From assembly GCF_009749465.1 (NCBI RefSeq), contig NZ_WBIS01000002.1, forward strand, positions 186,001 to 250,000: a DNA stretch of 64,000 nt, written 5' to 3'. How positions within the stretch are numbered: position 1 is the first letter of the stretch; the number at the start of each line of letters is the position of its first letter. Both the position numbers and the translations under genes were made by a program. Positions 27,618-36,431 of the stretch are shown here, one piece after another. The DNA is from Agromyces terreus (GTDB lineage: Bacteria; Actinomycetota; Actinomycetes; Actinomycetales; Microbacteriaceae). The notes beneath the pieces are model-generated. The model saw only the letters and a program-made list of their open reading frames with translations, was not told the DNA's origin and did no database searches.

Positions 27618-28679
27618 GTGCAACGATTCGGAACCCTCTCATTCGGCCACTACGGACCGCTCGGCGGCGGGCGCACGCTCTCGGCCGCGGACTCGATGCT
27701 CCAGGCCATCGACCTCGCGCAGGGCATGGACGAGCTCGGCGTCAACGGCGCCTACTTCCGCGTGCACCACTTCGCCCGCCAGCAGGCGTCGCCCATGCCG
27801 CTGCTCGCGGCGATCGCGGCGCGCACCCGGCACATCGAGGTCGGCACGGGCGTCATCGACATGCGCTACGAGAACCCGCTGCACCTCGCCGAGGAGGCCG
27901 CCGCCGTCGACCTCATCTCGGGCGGGCGACTCGCGCTCGGCGTGAGCCGCGGGTCACCCGAGTCGGTCGTGCGCGGCTACGAGGCGTTCGGCTACACCGG
28001 CTCGACGGACCCCAGAGGGGCGGATGTCGCGCGCGAGCACTTCGCCCGGTTCCTGCGCGCCGTCGAGGGCGAGGGCCTGGCCGAGCGCGACGCGAGCTCG
28101 CCGTTCGGCGGCGGCAGCGGCATGCAGCGCATCGAGCCGTACTCGCCCGGACTCCGCTCGCGCATCTGGTGGGGCGCCGGCAACCGCGACTCGGCCGAGT
28201 GGGCGGGCCGCGAGGGCGTCAACCTGATGTCGTCGACGCTGCTCACCGAAGACCGCGGCCTCCCGTTCGATGAGCTGCAGGCCGAGCAGATCCGTGCGTT
28301 CCGGGCCGCGTGGCGCGATGCGGGGCACCCCGGCGAGCCGCGCACCTCGGTGAGCCGCTCGATCTTCCCGATCACGACGGCTGAAGACGAGCTGTACTTC
28401 GGCGGCCGCGACGATGGCGATCAGGTCGGCGTGATCGACGGCATCCGCTCGACGTTCGGCAAGACGTATGCGGGCACGCCCGAGCAGCTCGTCTCGCAGT
28501 TGCAGCGCGACGCCGCGATCCGCGAGGCCGACACGCTCATGCTGACCATCCCGAGCCAGCTGGGCGTCGCGTTCAACCTGCGGCTGGTCACGGCGTTCGC
28601 CGAGCACGTGGCGCCGAGCCTCGGGTGGATCCCCGCGAACGCCGGCCCCGACCCGAGCGAGGACGGGCCGGCGGCGTAG
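27618..28679 (+). CDS. LLM-class flavin-dependent oxidoreductase
   Basis: Luciferase-like TIM-barrel monooxygenase of 353 residues. [11 protein letters not shown] at the N-terminus, [27 protein letters not shown] (barrel strand and FMN-binding loop), [11 protein letters not shown] and [15 protein letters not shown] are family features. The start is GTG 27618; no other in-frame start lies near. It diverges from clpB across about 100 bases that contain the HAIR box, so the two could share regulation. Oxidation of an unknown compound with FMNH2 is expected. Confidence 0.85.
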   Translation: MQRFGTLSFGHYGPLGGGRTLSAADSMLQAIDLAQGMDELGVNGAYFRVHHFARQQASPMPLLAAIAARTRHIEVGTGVIDMRYENPLHLAEEAAAVDLISGGRLALGVSRGSPESVVRGYEAFGYTGSTDPRGADVAREHFARFLRAVEGEGLAERDASSPFGGGSGMQRIEPYSPGLRSRIWWGAGNRDSAEWAGREGVNLMSSTLLTEDRGLPFDELQAEQIRAFRAAWRDAGHPGEPRTSVSRSIFPITTAEDELYFGGRDDGDQVGVIDGIRSTFGKTYAGTPEQLVSQLQRDAAIREADTLMLTIPSQLGVAFNLRLVTAFAEHVAPSLGWIPANAGPDPSEDGPAA

Positions 28680-28682
28680 CGC

Positions 28683-29207
28683 TCAGCGCTCGATCGCGAT
28701 GGCCGTGGTGCGCATTGTCCCGGCCGGGGTCGGGATCTCGTAGCGCACGGGCATGCCCGGGTGCTCGGGCGAGAACCAGAACGTCGCCACGGGTTCGTCG
28801 GCATCCGACTCGCCGGCGGCGGCGCCGACCTCGTAGCGCAGGCACTCGATGCGGCCGAGCGGCGTCTCGATCGTGACCGTCGTGCGCCGCGTCGACTCCG
28901 CCGGGAACGAGGCGTGCTCCTGCAGTTCGCGCCACGCGACCCGTTCGCTCGTCGCCTCGCCGTCGATCCCGCCCGCGGCGTCGAGCCGCCACTGCTCGAG
29001 CGTCGCACCCTCGGCGTCGCAGTCGCCGAAGCGGTTGACGCGCTCGAACCGGCTGCCGTCCGGCGCCTCCACGAGGAGCACGATCGTCTTGCCCTCCCCC
29101 GTCGCCGCACGGATCTCGTCGGCCGTGAACGGCGTCGGCAGCAGGCCGGGTCCGAGCACGTGCGGGTCGCGGGCGGCGTCGCCGAGTGGGGCGGATGCAT
29201 CGGACAT
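28683..29207 (-). CDS. Hypothetical protein
   Basis: A soluble protein of 174 residues, rich in Arg, Glu, Thr and Asp, with no membrane segment or signal peptide. The N-terminal third (GPGLLPTPFTADEIRAATGEGKTIVLL) is followed by beta-strand-rich sequence (LEQWRLD, VTIETPLGRIECLRYEV, PVATFWFSPEHPGMPVRYE) that suggests a small beta-sandwich or lipocalin-like domain. The ATG at 29207 is preceded by CAGAAT six bases upstream, fitting a leaderless start. Its stop is three bases from the convergent oxidoreductase stop. I do not recognise the family. Confidence 0.7.
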   Translation of the reverse strand: MSDASAPLGDAARDPHVLGPGLLPTPFTADEIRAATGEGKTIVLLVEAPDGSRFERVNRFGDCDAEGATLEQWRLDAAGGIDGEATSERVAWRELQEHASFPAESTRRTTVTIETPLGRIECLRYEVGAAAGESDADEPVATFWFSPEHPGMPVRYEIPTPAGTMRTTAIAIER

Positions 29208-29350
29208 GCCGCCATTCTGCGGCATCCGTCGCCCGAGCGACAGCCCCGCCCACGCGACCATGCGCACGCACTCACGGCGGATTCAATGCAATCTCATACG
29301 ATCGTGCGAGAGGCTGGAACTCCACCACGACGTACCCCCGGGGGCCCGCC

Positions 29351-30055
29351 ATGCAGAAGCGCACGAAGATCATCACCGCCTCGATCGTCGCCGGAGTGCT
29401 CGTGCTCGGCGCGACGGCCGCGATCGCCGGGCCCATCATCTACCGCGACCTCATCGTCGGCCCCGCCGCCGACGCGCCGACCGTCACGGTCACGCCGAAC
29501 CCCGAGGCCGGCACGGGCGATGCCGAGGCATCCGACCCGACCGGCGAATGGACCGTGGCCGACGGCTCGTTCGCCGGCTACCGCGTCGACGAGGTGCTGA
29601 ACGGCACCGACGTCACCGTCGTCGGCCGCACCGACCAGGTCACCGGCGAGATCACCGTCGACGGCCTCACCCTCACCGATGCGGCCTTCGAGGTCGACGT
29701 GGCATCGATCGCCACCGACTCGGCCAACCGCGACGACTACTTCCGCACCTCGGCGATGAACGCCGCCGAGCACCCGACCGCGAACTTCGTGCTGACCGAG
29801 CCGGTCACGGTCGACGAGGCCCCCGCCGTGGGCGAGGTGCAGACCGTGCAGGCGACCGGGGACCTCACGCTCGCCGGGGTCACGCAGAGCGTCACGGTCG
29901 ACCTCCAGGCCGTGCTGAACGGCGACACCGGGCAGGTGGCCGGCAGCATCCCGATCACGTTCGCCGACTTCGGCGTCGAGGCCCCGAACCTCGGCTTCGT
30001 CTCGGTCGAGCCCGACGGGTTCGTCGAACTGTCGCTCGAGCTCGAGCGCGCGTAG
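29351..30055 (+). CDS. YceI-family secreted/periplasmic-type protein
   Basis: A 234-residue protein with an N-terminal signal-anchor (KIITASIVAGVLVLGATAAIAGPIIY), a short Pro/Thr linker, then a YceI-like lipocalin beta-barrel of about 170 residues starting GEWTVADGSFAGYRV. DVASIATDSANRDDYFR and the terminal FGVEAPNLGFVSVEPDGFVELSLELE are family hallmarks. YceI barrels bind polyprenoid or amphiphilic ligands. The ATG at 29351 was chosen because it opens the signal segment. It is followed, after 72 bases, by a deazaflavin-type reductase. Confidence 0.9.
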   Translation: MQKRTKIITASIVAGVLVLGATAAIAGPIIYRDLIVGPAADAPTVTVTPNPEAGTGDAEASDPTGEWTVADGSFAGYRVDEVLNGTDVTVVGRTDQVTGEITVDGLTLTDAAFEVDVASIATDSANRDDYFRTSAMNAAEHPTANFVLTEPVTVDEAPAVGEVQTVQATGDLTLAGVTQSVTVDLQAVLNGDTGQVAGSIPITFADFGVEAPNLGFVSVEPDGFVELSLELERA

Positions 30056-30079
30056 CCTCGGAACAGCCCGCACGACGGG

Positions 30080-30112
30080 CGAACCCGCACGAACCCGCAC
30101 GAACCCGCACGA
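30080..30112. repeat. 10 bp direct repeat CGAACCCGCA
   Basis: Three copies of an ACCCGCACGA-type decamer in the 72-base gap between the YceI and reductase genes, just before the AAGGAGAG ribosome site. A local slippage tract. Confidence 0.7.
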
Positions 30113-30127
30113 GACGAAGGAGAGCGG

Positions 30128-30568
30128 ATGCCTCTCGAGGGCGAATACGCACCGAGCACGGCCGACTGGGCGCGCAAGCAGGCCGAGGCCTACGAGGCCA
30201 GCGACGGACAGGAGGCGAACCTGCTCCGCGGCAAGCCGGTCATCGTGCTCACCACGATCGGCGCGAAGAGCGGCAAGCTCCGCAAGACCGCCCTCATGCG
30301 CGTCGAGCACGACGGCGAGTACGCCGTGGTCGCGTCGCTCGGCGGCGCTCCGAAGCATCCGGTCTGGTACTGGAACCTGCTCGCGCACCCGAACGCCGAG
30401 CTGCAGGACGGCGCCGAGAAGCACGACTACGTCGCCCGCGAACTCGAGGGCGAGGAGCGCGAGCAATGGTGGGCCCGTGCCGTCGAGGCGTGGCCCGACT
30501 ACGCCTCCTACCAGACGAAGACCGAGCGGGTCATCCCGGTGTTCCTGCTCACGCGCGTCGTGCTGTAG
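30128..30568 (+). CDS. Deazaflavin (F420)-dependent nitroreductase-family protein
   Basis: A 146-residue Ddn/DUF385-type split beta-barrel. [20 protein letters not shown] is the family signature (GAKSGKxRxTPLM), followed by [24 protein letters not shown] and [11 protein letters not shown]. Members use F420H2 to reduce nitro compounds, quinones or enones. AAGGAG lies nine bases before the ATG. It lies on the same strand after the YceI gene and ends at a UUCG-loop hairpin (30570-30589). Confidence 0.9.
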   Translation: MPLEGEYAPSTADWARKQAEAYEASDGQEANLLRGKPVIVLTTIGAKSGKLRKTALMRVEHDGEYAVVASLGGAPKHPVWYWNLLAHPNAELQDGAEKHDYVARELEGEEREQWWARAVEAWPDYASYQTKTERVIPVFLLTRVVL

Positions 30569-30569
30569 C

Positions 30570-30589
30570 CCGACCGGTTCGCCGGTCGG
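30570..30589. terminator. UUCG-loop hairpin terminator
   Basis: CCGACCGG-TTCG-CCGGTCGG begins two bases past the reductase stop. The 8 bp stem with a stable UUCG loop lies between convergent genes. A 22-base direct repeat (30585-30606 and 30619-30640) follows. Confidence 0.65.
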
Positions 30590-30648
30590 AGGCCCGGCCC
30601 GGTCGGACGCCCGCGCGCGTCGGAGGCCCGGCCCGGTCGGGCCCGGGC

Positions 30649-31860
30649 TCAGAGCCCCCGCATCGTGAACGCCCGCGCGAGCACGGCGCGCAGGGGCGGC
30701 ACGTCGAGCATCCGCACCCCGGTGTTGCGCAGTCGCAACCGCAGGCCCGAGGCGGGTGCCCCGACCGACATGTTGAACGTCGCCCGACGCACCGCGCGAC
30801 GCGCGGCGGCCCGGCGCACCCGGTCGTAGACCTCGAACGCCTCGAACGGCGCCCCCACCGCGAGCGCGGCGGCGAGCTCGTGATCGAGCCGCACGGCGTC
30901 GAGCCAGCCGAGGTTCATGCCCTGACCGCCGATCGGGCTGATCTCGTGGGCGGCGTCGCCCGCGAGGGCGATCCGTCCGACCGACATCCGCTCGGCGAGG
31001 TGCTGCCGTGCCTCGAACGCGCTCGGCTCGCCCGCGGCGGCGACGTCGAACCTGCCGCCGTCCACGCGCGAGCGCACGATGGCCGCGACCGTCTCGGCCG
31101 TGAGCCGCGCCGGCGGACGGCGCACCCTGGCCACCCACCTGCGCGTTCTCCCCGGCATCGGGAAGGACTCCACGACGCCCGCCGGCTCGAAGTGCAGCAG
31201 CGCCGTCGACGGCTCGCCCGTCTCGTCGCTCGTGTCGCACATCACGTAGTGGGCACGGCCGGACCGCCCCCGCCATCCGAGGCCGAGGGACTCGCGGATG
31301 CCGCTGCGCACCCCGTCGGCTCCGACCGCGTACCTCGTGGTCGTCTCGACCCGGCGCAGCTCGGGCCACCCAGCCTCCGCCGGCCCTTCCCCCGCAGCTC
31401 CCGCCCCCGCCGCGACCGGCACGCCGACGAGACGCACGTCGACGCCGCGATCGTCGACCTCGACCACCTCGATGCCGCGGCGCACGGCTCCGGGACGCAG
31501 CGCCTCGAGACGGCGTTCGAGCATCGCCTCGACCTCGAGCTGCGGCAGCGAGAGCACGGGCCCGCCCCGCTCGAACGACATGGTCCCGAGCGTGCGGCCC
31601 GCGCACGTCGCCCGACCGTCGCGGATGGGCGCGGCCGCGGCGAGCACCTCGGCCTCGATGCCGGCCCTGGCGAGCGCCCGGAGCCCGGGCGGGTGGATGC
31701 CGATGGCCCGCGACCGACCCGTGCGGGCCGCGCGGCGCTCGAGCACGACCACGTCGAGGCCCCGCTGGGCGAGGAGGCAGCCGAGCAGCAGGCCGACCGC
31801 GCCCGCGCCGACGACGACCACGTCGTGCCGCGGTTCGCCCGCGGCATCCGCCTCAGGCAT
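30649..31860 (-). CDS. FAD-dependent monooxygenase of the type III PKS operon
   Basis: Aromatic-type flavoprotein hydroxylase of 403 residues. VVVVGAGAVGLLLGCLLAQRG is the dinucleotide-binding GxGxxG motif, and RIALAGDAAHEISPIGGQGMNLG is the GD motif that closes on FAD. The absence of an N-terminal signal points to a cytosolic enzyme. The start ATG at 31860 overlaps the methyltransferase stop by eight bases, so it is the third gene of the PKS operon. In srsABC-type phenolic lipid clusters the equivalent protein hydroxylates the alkylresorcinol ring to a quinol/quinone; that role is inferred here. Confidence 0.88.
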   Translation of the reverse strand: MPEADAAGEPRHDVVVVGAGAVGLLLGCLLAQRGLDVVVLERRAARTGRSRAIGIHPPGLRALARAGIEAEVLAAAAPIRDGRATCAGRTLGTMSFERGGPVLSLPQLEVEAMLERRLEALRPGAVRRGIEVVEVDDRGVDVRLVGVPVAAGAGAAGEGPAEAGWPELRRVETTTRYAVGADGVRSGIRESLGLGWRGRSGRAHYVMCDTSDETGEPSTALLHFEPAGVVESFPMPGRTRRWVARVRRPPARLTAETVAAIVRSRVDGGRFDVAAAGEPSAFEARQHLAERMSVGRIALAGDAAHEISPIGGQGMNLGWLDAVRLDHELAAALAVGAPFEAFEVYDRVRRAAARRAVRRATFNMSVGAPASGLRLRLRNTGVRMLDVPPLRAVLARAFTMRGL

Positions 31861-32581
31861 CCGGCCCCCTCGTGTCGGGCCCCCACACGGCCTCGAGCCG
31901 CGAGGGGATGCCGCGGCGCACGCGCCATCCGGGCGGCAGCGACGCGGCGAGCTCGGCGGCGGTGTGGCTGCGGCGGATCGAGGTGAGCCCGTCGGCCCGG
32001 ATGTACGACCCCGCGAGCAGGTTCCCGGTGAACGGCAGCGTGCCGAGCGCGAACCCGGCGTACCCCCACCGGCTGCGCTCGATGTCGCCGTGCACGGCGA
32101 TGCCGCCGCCGGCCGCGAGCCGCTCGGAATCGGCGAGCAGCCCGCCGAGCTGCCGCCCGTCGAGGTGGTGCAGCACGTGGTTGGACATCACGACCGCGAA
32201 GCGCTCGCCCGCGTCCGCGAGCTCGGCGCTCGACGCGCGCCGCAGCACGAGGCCGGGCTGGGGCGGCCGCCGTGACGCGAACTCGTACGACCGCGGGTCG
32301 GGGTCGATGGCGGTGACCTCGAGCCGCAGCCCGTCGGCACGCGCCCACCGCAGCAGCGCCAGGGGCACGTCGGCGCCGCCCGTGCCGACGTCGAGCACGC
32401 GCCGGGTCTCGGTCGCCGACAGCCTCGGCCGGATCCAGCGGCGGTAGACGGCCCGCCCGTTCGACACCACGGCGTTCACGCGCCCGAACTGCTCGTACGT
32501 GCGCTCGAGCATCGCCGGATCGCAGTCGGGCGAGTCCATGAGCTCCTGCGCGGTGTCGTCGCGCCGGCCGAGGGATCTCAC
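31853..32581 (-). CDS. SAM-dependent methyltransferase of the type III PKS operon
   Basis: Class I methyltransferase of 242 residues. RRVLDVGTGGADVPLALLRW is motif I, the acidic residue in VTAIDPDPRSY binds SAM, and VMSNHVLHHLDG is the post-motif region. It resembles the UbiE/Coq5 family in layout. It starts 27 bases after the PKS gene and overlaps the monooxygenase by eight bases. In phenolic-lipid operons the matching protein O- or C-methylates the resorcinol or pyrone; the known SrsB enzyme is a different, membrane-type methyltransferase, so the chemistry here may differ. Confidence 0.85.
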   Translation of the reverse strand: MRSLGRRDDTAQELMDSPDCDPAMLERTYEQFGRVNAVVSNGRAVYRRWIRPRLSATETRRVLDVGTGGADVPLALLRWARADGLRLEVTAIDPDPRSYEFASRRPPQPGLVLRRASSAELADAGERFAVVMSNHVLHHLDGRQLGGLLADSERLAAGGGIAVHGDIERSRWGYAGFALGTLPFTGNLLAGSYIRADGLTSIRRSHTAAELAASLPPGWRVRRGIPSRLEAVWGPDTRGPDA

Positions 32582-32608
32582 GCGGACCCCAGCACCACGC
32601 GGGACATG

Positions 32609-33748
32609 TCAGCCGCGCACCGTCATGAGCGCCGACTCGACCGTGAGGCCCGGCCCGAAGGCCATGGCCGCGACCCGCTCGCCGTCGGCGGCATCCGAAT
32701 CGAGGATGTTGCGCAGCACGAACAGCACCGTCGCGCTCGACATGTTGCCGAAGTCGCGCAGCGTCTCGCGGGCGGGCACGAGCTGCTCCTCGGTGAGCAC
32801 GAGCCGCGCCTCGACCTTGTCGAGGATGCTGCGCCCGCCGGGGTGGATCGCCCAGTGCTCGATCGCGTCCGACGAGGTGTCGTCCGCGAGCGCCGCGGCG
32901 AGCGCGTCGTCGTGCGCGAAGAGCGGCTCGAGGGCGCCCGTGATGTGCTCGTCGATGATCGCGGGCACCGCGTTGGAGAGCACCATCTCGAAGCCGTGGT
33001 CGCCGATCTTCCACGCCATGTCGCCCTCGCCGACGGGCGTGATGCGGGTCGCGAACCGGTCGAGCTCGAACGCCCGCTCGCCGGGCTCGGGCGCCCGCGC
33101 GGTGACGATGCCGGCGCCCGCGCCGTCGGCGAAGAGCGACGACGCGACGATCGTGTCCGGGTCGTTCGAGGAGCGCAGGTGCAGCGTGCAGAGCTCGACG
33201 CTCACGACGAGCACGACGGCCGAAGCGTCGGCCAAGCACAGCTGGCGCGCGACGCGCAGCGCGGGGATCGACGCGTAGCAGCCCATGAACCCGAGGTGGT
33301 AGCGCTCGACGCCCGCGTCGAGGCCGAGGTCGCGCGCGACCATGAAGTCGGGGCCGGGCGCGTAGAACCCGGTGCACGACACGGTGATCACGTGGGTGAC
33401 GTCGGATGCCTCGATGCCGGGCGTCGCCTCGATGGCCGCGCGCCCCGCCTCGACGTAGAGGCGGGTCGCCTCCCGCGCGTAGATCTCGTTGCGCGCCTTC
33501 GTGCCCGGCAGGAGGAGTTCGCCGCTCGCCTGGTCGAAGAACACGGGCGTCTGCTCGCGCGGCCGGAGCGTGAGCTCCTCGAGCACGCTGTGGCGCCGCT
33601 CGATGCCCGACACGTTGAACGAGGTGGAGACGATGCGCTGCCCGAGGCGGTTCAGCCCGGGTTGCGCCGCGAACACGTCGCGCACCTCGTCTTGCACGAG
33701 CACCGTGGACGGAACCACGGTCGAGACACCCCTCAGCGTGACGGCCAT
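32609..33748 (-). CDS. Type III polyketide synthase
   Basis: Chalcone/stilbene synthase-like enzyme of 379 residues that extends an acyl-CoA starter with malonyl-CoA and cyclises it. The catalytic triad is visible: Cys157 (GFMGCYAS), His302 (WAIHPGGRS) and Asn335 (DFGNMSSAT). FTCSCTGF-like VSCTGFYAPGPD and DHGFEM are further family features. It heads an operon with a methyltransferase and an FAD hydroxylase. The start is probably leaderless: TATGGT ends five bases before the ATG. Product class (alkylresorcinol, alkylpyrone or naphthalene) cannot be read from sequence; the gene order favours methylated, oxidised phenolic lipids. Confidence 0.93.
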   Translation of the reverse strand: MAVTLRGVSTVVPSTVLVQDEVRDVFAAQPGLNRLGQRIVSTSFNVSGIERRHSVLEELTLRPREQTPVFFDQASGELLLPGTKARNEIYAREATRLYVEAGRAAIEATPGIEASDVTHVITVSCTGFYAPGPDFMVARDLGLDAGVERYHLGFMGCYASIPALRVARQLCLADASAVVLVVSVELCTLHLRSSNDPDTIVASSLFADGAGAGIVTARAPEPGERAFELDRFATRITPVGEGDMAWKIGDHGFEMVLSNAVPAIIDEHITGALEPLFAHDDALAAALADDTSSDAIEHWAIHPGGRSILDKVEARLVLTEEQLVPARETLRDFGNMSSATVLFVLRNILDSDAADGERVAAMAFGPGLTVESALMTVRG

Positions 33749-33841
33749 GCCTCACCATAGGCACGCGAGCGGATGTCGCGACAGGGGTTGCCCCGAGCAC
33801 ACGGCGGACTCACATGCGGGTCGGATGCGGCGGCCCCGACG

Positions 33842-33883
33842 CGAGAACGCCGGGCGCCCGTTCGACGGGCCCCGGCGTTCTCG
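33842..33883 (-). terminator. Terminator after the SHOCT/DUF6325 operon
   Basis: A 13 bp stem (33842-33854 with 33871-33883), a one-base bulge, then 6 bp closed by a TCG loop. It lies 11 bases past the SHOCT gene stop and upstream of the PKS start, so it insulates the PKS promoter. Confidence 0.75.
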
Positions 33884-33893
33884 TGAACTCTCG

Positions 33894-34259
33894 TCAGCCG
33901 AGCAGCTTGGCCTTCGCGGCCGCGAACTCGGCGTCGTCGAGCACGCCGGCGTCCTTGAGGGCGGCGAGCTTCTGGAGCTCGGCGACGACGTCGACGCCGC
34001 CCGCGGGAGCGGCCGGGGCCGCCGGCGCGGCGGCCGCCTGCTGCTGGGCGTACGCCTGCTGGGCCGCCTGCTGCGCCGCGGCATCGAGCTGCGCCTGCTG
34101 CTGCTGCTGCTCGTAGGCCTGGGCGTCGGCCTGCTGCTGCGCCCGGCCCATCTGGCGGCGCTGCACGTTGCCGCTGACCGCGGTGGCGGTGCCCGCGACG
34201 ACGGCCGTGCGCGCGGCCATGCCGATGAGTCCGGGCCGGCCCATCCTGCGTCCCATCAT
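33894..34259 (-). CDS. SHOCT-domain protein
   Basis: A 121-residue protein. The N-terminal half carries a short hydrophobic segment (GLIGMAARTAVVAGTATAVSG), the middle is Gln/Ala-rich (about 60 residues, many Q runs), and the last 30 residues form a SHOCT motif (ELQKLAALKDAGVLDDAEFAAAKAKLLG). The ATG at 34259 overlaps the stop of the upstream gene (ATGA), and AAGGAG lies just upstream. SHOCT motifs are thought to mediate protein contacts at termini of oligomers. It pairs with DUF6325, a common actinobacterial couple of unknown role. Confidence 0.82.
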   Translation of the reverse strand: MMGRRMGRPGLIGMAARTAVVAGTATAVSGNVQRRQMGRAQQQADAQAYEQQQQQAQLDAAAQQAAQQAYAQQQAAAAPAAPAAPAGGVDVVAELQKLAALKDAGVLDDAEFAAAKAKLLG

Positions 34260-34684
34260 GATGCTGCTCCTTCTGCTTCGGCGAGGACCGCGTTGACGAT
34301 CGGCGCGGGGATGCGCTCGACCTGCAGCACCTCGGCGCCCGACTCCGCGAACCGCGAAGCGAGCTTCTTCGCCCACAGGAGTTCGATGGCGACGACGGCC
34401 GCCGCGCCGCCGACGGGAATGAGCTCGACGAGCTCCTCGATGTCTTCATCGCCGACGAGCCCGGACTCGAGCACGTCGATGTCGACCTCGACCTCGTCGC
34501 CGAAGTCCTCGAACTCGACGACGGTCACCTCGTCTTCGCCGCGCATGACGAGCAGGAAGTCGAGCAGTCGGATCTCACCGCCCTCGACCAGGTCGGCGAT
34601 GGCCTCGAGCGTGCGACCGTCGGGTCGCGCCCCCTCGAACCCGATGACATACAGCTCTACCGGGCCGTACTCGAAGTCCGCCAT
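34256..34684 (-). CDS. DUF6325-family protein
   Basis: An acidic protein of 142 residues. FEYGPVELYVIGFEGARPDG begins an alpha/beta domain, VEGGEIRLLDFLLVMRGEDEVTVVEFED continues it, and VGGAAAVVAIELLWAKKLA is a hydrophobic helix in the middle. The organisation resembles the DUF1269/DUF6325 group of envelope-associated proteins. It starts at ATG 34684 behind GGGGG and runs directly into the SHOCT gene. The pairing suggests that the two products act together; no function is known. Confidence 0.8.
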   Translation of the reverse strand: MADFEYGPVELYVIGFEGARPDGRTLEAIADLVEGGEIRLLDFLLVMRGEDEVTVVEFEDFGDEVEVDIDVLESGLVGDEDIEELVELIPVGGAAAVVAIELLWAKKLASRFAESGAEVLQVERIPAPIVNAVLAEAEGAAS

Positions 34685-34713
34685 TGTTCCCCCTCTATGA
34701 GTGTTCCTGCAGA

Positions 34714-35757
34714 CTATCCCCGCGTTCCGGGGGTTGTCACCTGCTCCGGCGCAGAATCACCCGACAGTCTCCTGAGGGTCGCCAGGCGTTCATCGGGCTC
34801 GATGAACAGGGCGCGCACGAGCAGCGTCAACGGGATCGAGAGGATCGCGCCGATCGGCCCGATGACCATCGTCCAGAACACGACCGACACGAACGAGAGC
34901 GTGAGGCTGAGCGACACGGCGTCGCTCACGAACTTCGGCTGCACGAGCACCTGGAGCGTCACGTTGACCACGCAGTACGCGAGCACGACCACGAGCGCGA
35001 GCGGCCATCCGCCGACGACGAGGGCGAGCACCGCGGGCGGGATGAGGCCGATCACGAAGCCGATGTTCGGGATGAAGTTCGTGACGAAGGCGAGGATCGC
35101 CCAGACGAGCGGGATCGGGATGCCGAGCCCCCAGAGGATGAGCCCGTCGAGCACCGCGACGATGAGGCCGAAGGTCGCGTTCACCACGTAGTAGCGGCGG
35201 ACCCCCGAGAAGTAGCGTCCGCCGATCACGTCGCCGGCCGCGGTGCCGAACACGGGGCGCGCGTGCGCGAAGCGCGAGGCATCCGCGGCCATGAAGATGA
35301 CGTAGGCGAGCACGAAGAAGAAGGCGGTCGCGAGTCCGAGCACGAAGCTCGCCACGTCGCCCGCGATCGCGACGAGCTGGGCGGGGTCGAGCAGCCCGGC
35401 CGCGTTCGCCGCCGCGTCGGGCGTCGCGCCGTAGGACTGGGCGAGGGCGATGAGGTTCGCCGCCGTCTGCTCGAGCTCGTCGGCGTAGTCGGGCACCATC
35501 GACACGAACTGGGCGGATGCCACGACGAGGAGCACGGCGAGCACCGCGAGGATCGCCCAGGCGAGCGCCACGACGACGGAGGTGGCGAGCCATCGCGGCC
35601 AGCCGCGCCGTTCGAGCGGGAACCGCACGGGATGCGCGATGATCACGACGACCGCCGCGACGGCGATCGGACCGAGCACGTCGCGCGCGAGCCACACGCC
35701 GACGAGCGCGATCACGGCGGCGGCGATGGCGATCAGGCGCCGGGTTCCGATCGACAT
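34714..35757 (-). CDS. AI-2E family transporter-like membrane protein
   Basis: A TqsA/YdiK-type protein of about 347 residues with eight membrane segments. Family features are AHPVRFPLERRGWPRWLATSVVV after helix 2, the periplasmic stretch with VPDYADELEQT, and the C-terminal VQPKFVSDAVSLSLTLSFVSVVFWTMVIGPIGAILSIPLT. The ATG at 35757 (MSIGTRR) was chosen because GGAAGGG lies six bases upstream; ATG 35763 and a longer form also exist. Members move small molecules or ions, and few transport AI-2 itself. It starts the cluster that includes DUF6325 and SHOCT on the same strand. Confidence 0.85.
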   Translation of the reverse strand: MSIGTRRLIAIAAAVIALVGVWLARDVLGPIAVAAVVVIIAHPVRFPLERRGWPRWLATSVVVALAWAILAVLAVLLVVASAQFVSMVPDYADELEQTAANLIALAQSYGATPDAAANAAGLLDPAQLVAIAGDVASFVLGLATAFFFVLAYVIFMAADASRFAHARPVFGTAAGDVIGGRYFSGVRRYYVVNATFGLIVAVLDGLILWGLGIPIPLVWAILAFVTNFIPNIGFVIGLIPPAVLALVVGGWPLALVVVLAYCVVNVTLQVLVQPKFVSDAVSLSLTLSFVSVVFWTMVIGPIGAILSIPLTLLVRALFIEPDERLATLRRLSGDSAPEQVTTPGTRG

Positions 35758-35827
35758 GTGCATCCCTTCCGCTGCCACCCTAGCGAGCGGCTCTCGGCCG
35801 ATTGCGCCCGAAACGGCGCGTGCAAAG

Positions 35828-35856
35828 TGGACTCGCGGGGGTGCGACGGATAGATT
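35828..35856 (+). promoter_or_regulatory. Probable promoter of the small membrane SHOCT gene
   Basis: TGGACT (35828-35833), a 17-base spacer and TAGATT (35851-35856) face the gene starting at 35913, leaving a 5' leader of about 50 bases. Confidence 0.5.
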
Positions 35857-35912
35857 CGCTGGTGAACGCCCGCAACGGGGGCGCGAAAACTCGAGAAACG
35901 GAAACTACGCAC

Positions 35913-36311
35913 ATGGACTTCTGGTCAAACTTCTGGAGCATCATCTGGTGGTTCCTGTGGGCATTCGTCTTCATCGCCTACCTGATGATGCTCTTCTCGA
36001 TCATCGGCGACCTCTTCCGCGACACGAAGCTCAACGGGTGGTGGAAGGCCGTCTGGATCATCTTCCTGATCTTCGTGCCGTTCCTCACCGCGCTGGTCTA
36101 CCTCATCGCCCGCGGCAACGGCATGGCCGAGCGCTCGCAGCGCGAGGCTCGCCAGATGCAGGCGGCGACCGACGACTACATCCGCCAGACCGCCGGCAGC
36201 GCGCCGAGCGCGTCCGACGAGATCGCCAAGGCCAAGGGCCTGCTCGACTCGGGGGCCATCACGCAGGCCGAGTTCGACGGCCTCAAGGCGAAGGCGCTGC
36301 AGGGCGCTTAA
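35913..36311 (+). CDS. Small membrane protein with PLDc_N-like helices and SHOCT tail
   Basis: A 132-residue protein. Two membrane helices (IIWWFLWAFVFIAYLMMLFSIIGDLF and WWKAVWIIFLIFVPFLTALVYLIARG) are joined by a charged loop RDTKLNG, the usual PLDc_N pattern. The C-terminal 35 residues form a SHOCT motif (DEIAKAKGLLDSGAITQAEFDGLKAKAL). The ATG at 35913 was chosen because it opens MDFWSNFW. A strong terminator follows 18 bases after the stop. Single-gene transcript; role unknown, probably envelope-associated. Confidence 0.87.
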   Translation: MDFWSNFWSIIWWFLWAFVFIAYLMMLFSIIGDLFRDTKLNGWWKAVWIIFLIFVPFLTALVYLIARGNGMAERSQREARQMQAATDDYIRQTAGSAPSASDEIAKAKGLLDSGAITQAEFDGLKAKALQGA

Positions 36312-36328
36312 TCGCTTCGCGACACACG

Positions 36329-36359
36329 AGAGGGCCGGATGCATCGCATCCGGCCCTCT
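36329..36359 (+). terminator. Strong intrinsic-type terminator
   Basis: A perfect 14 bp stem (36329-36342 with 36346-36359) with an ATC loop followed by TTG. The core is GGATGC/GCATCC. It closes the small membrane gene. Confidence 0.85.
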
Positions 36360-36431
36360 TGCCGTCTCCGGGCCCGGCCCCGCTTCCGGTCCGCACGCCG
36401 CCGTCGTTGCTCAGAACGCTTGATCATGGAA

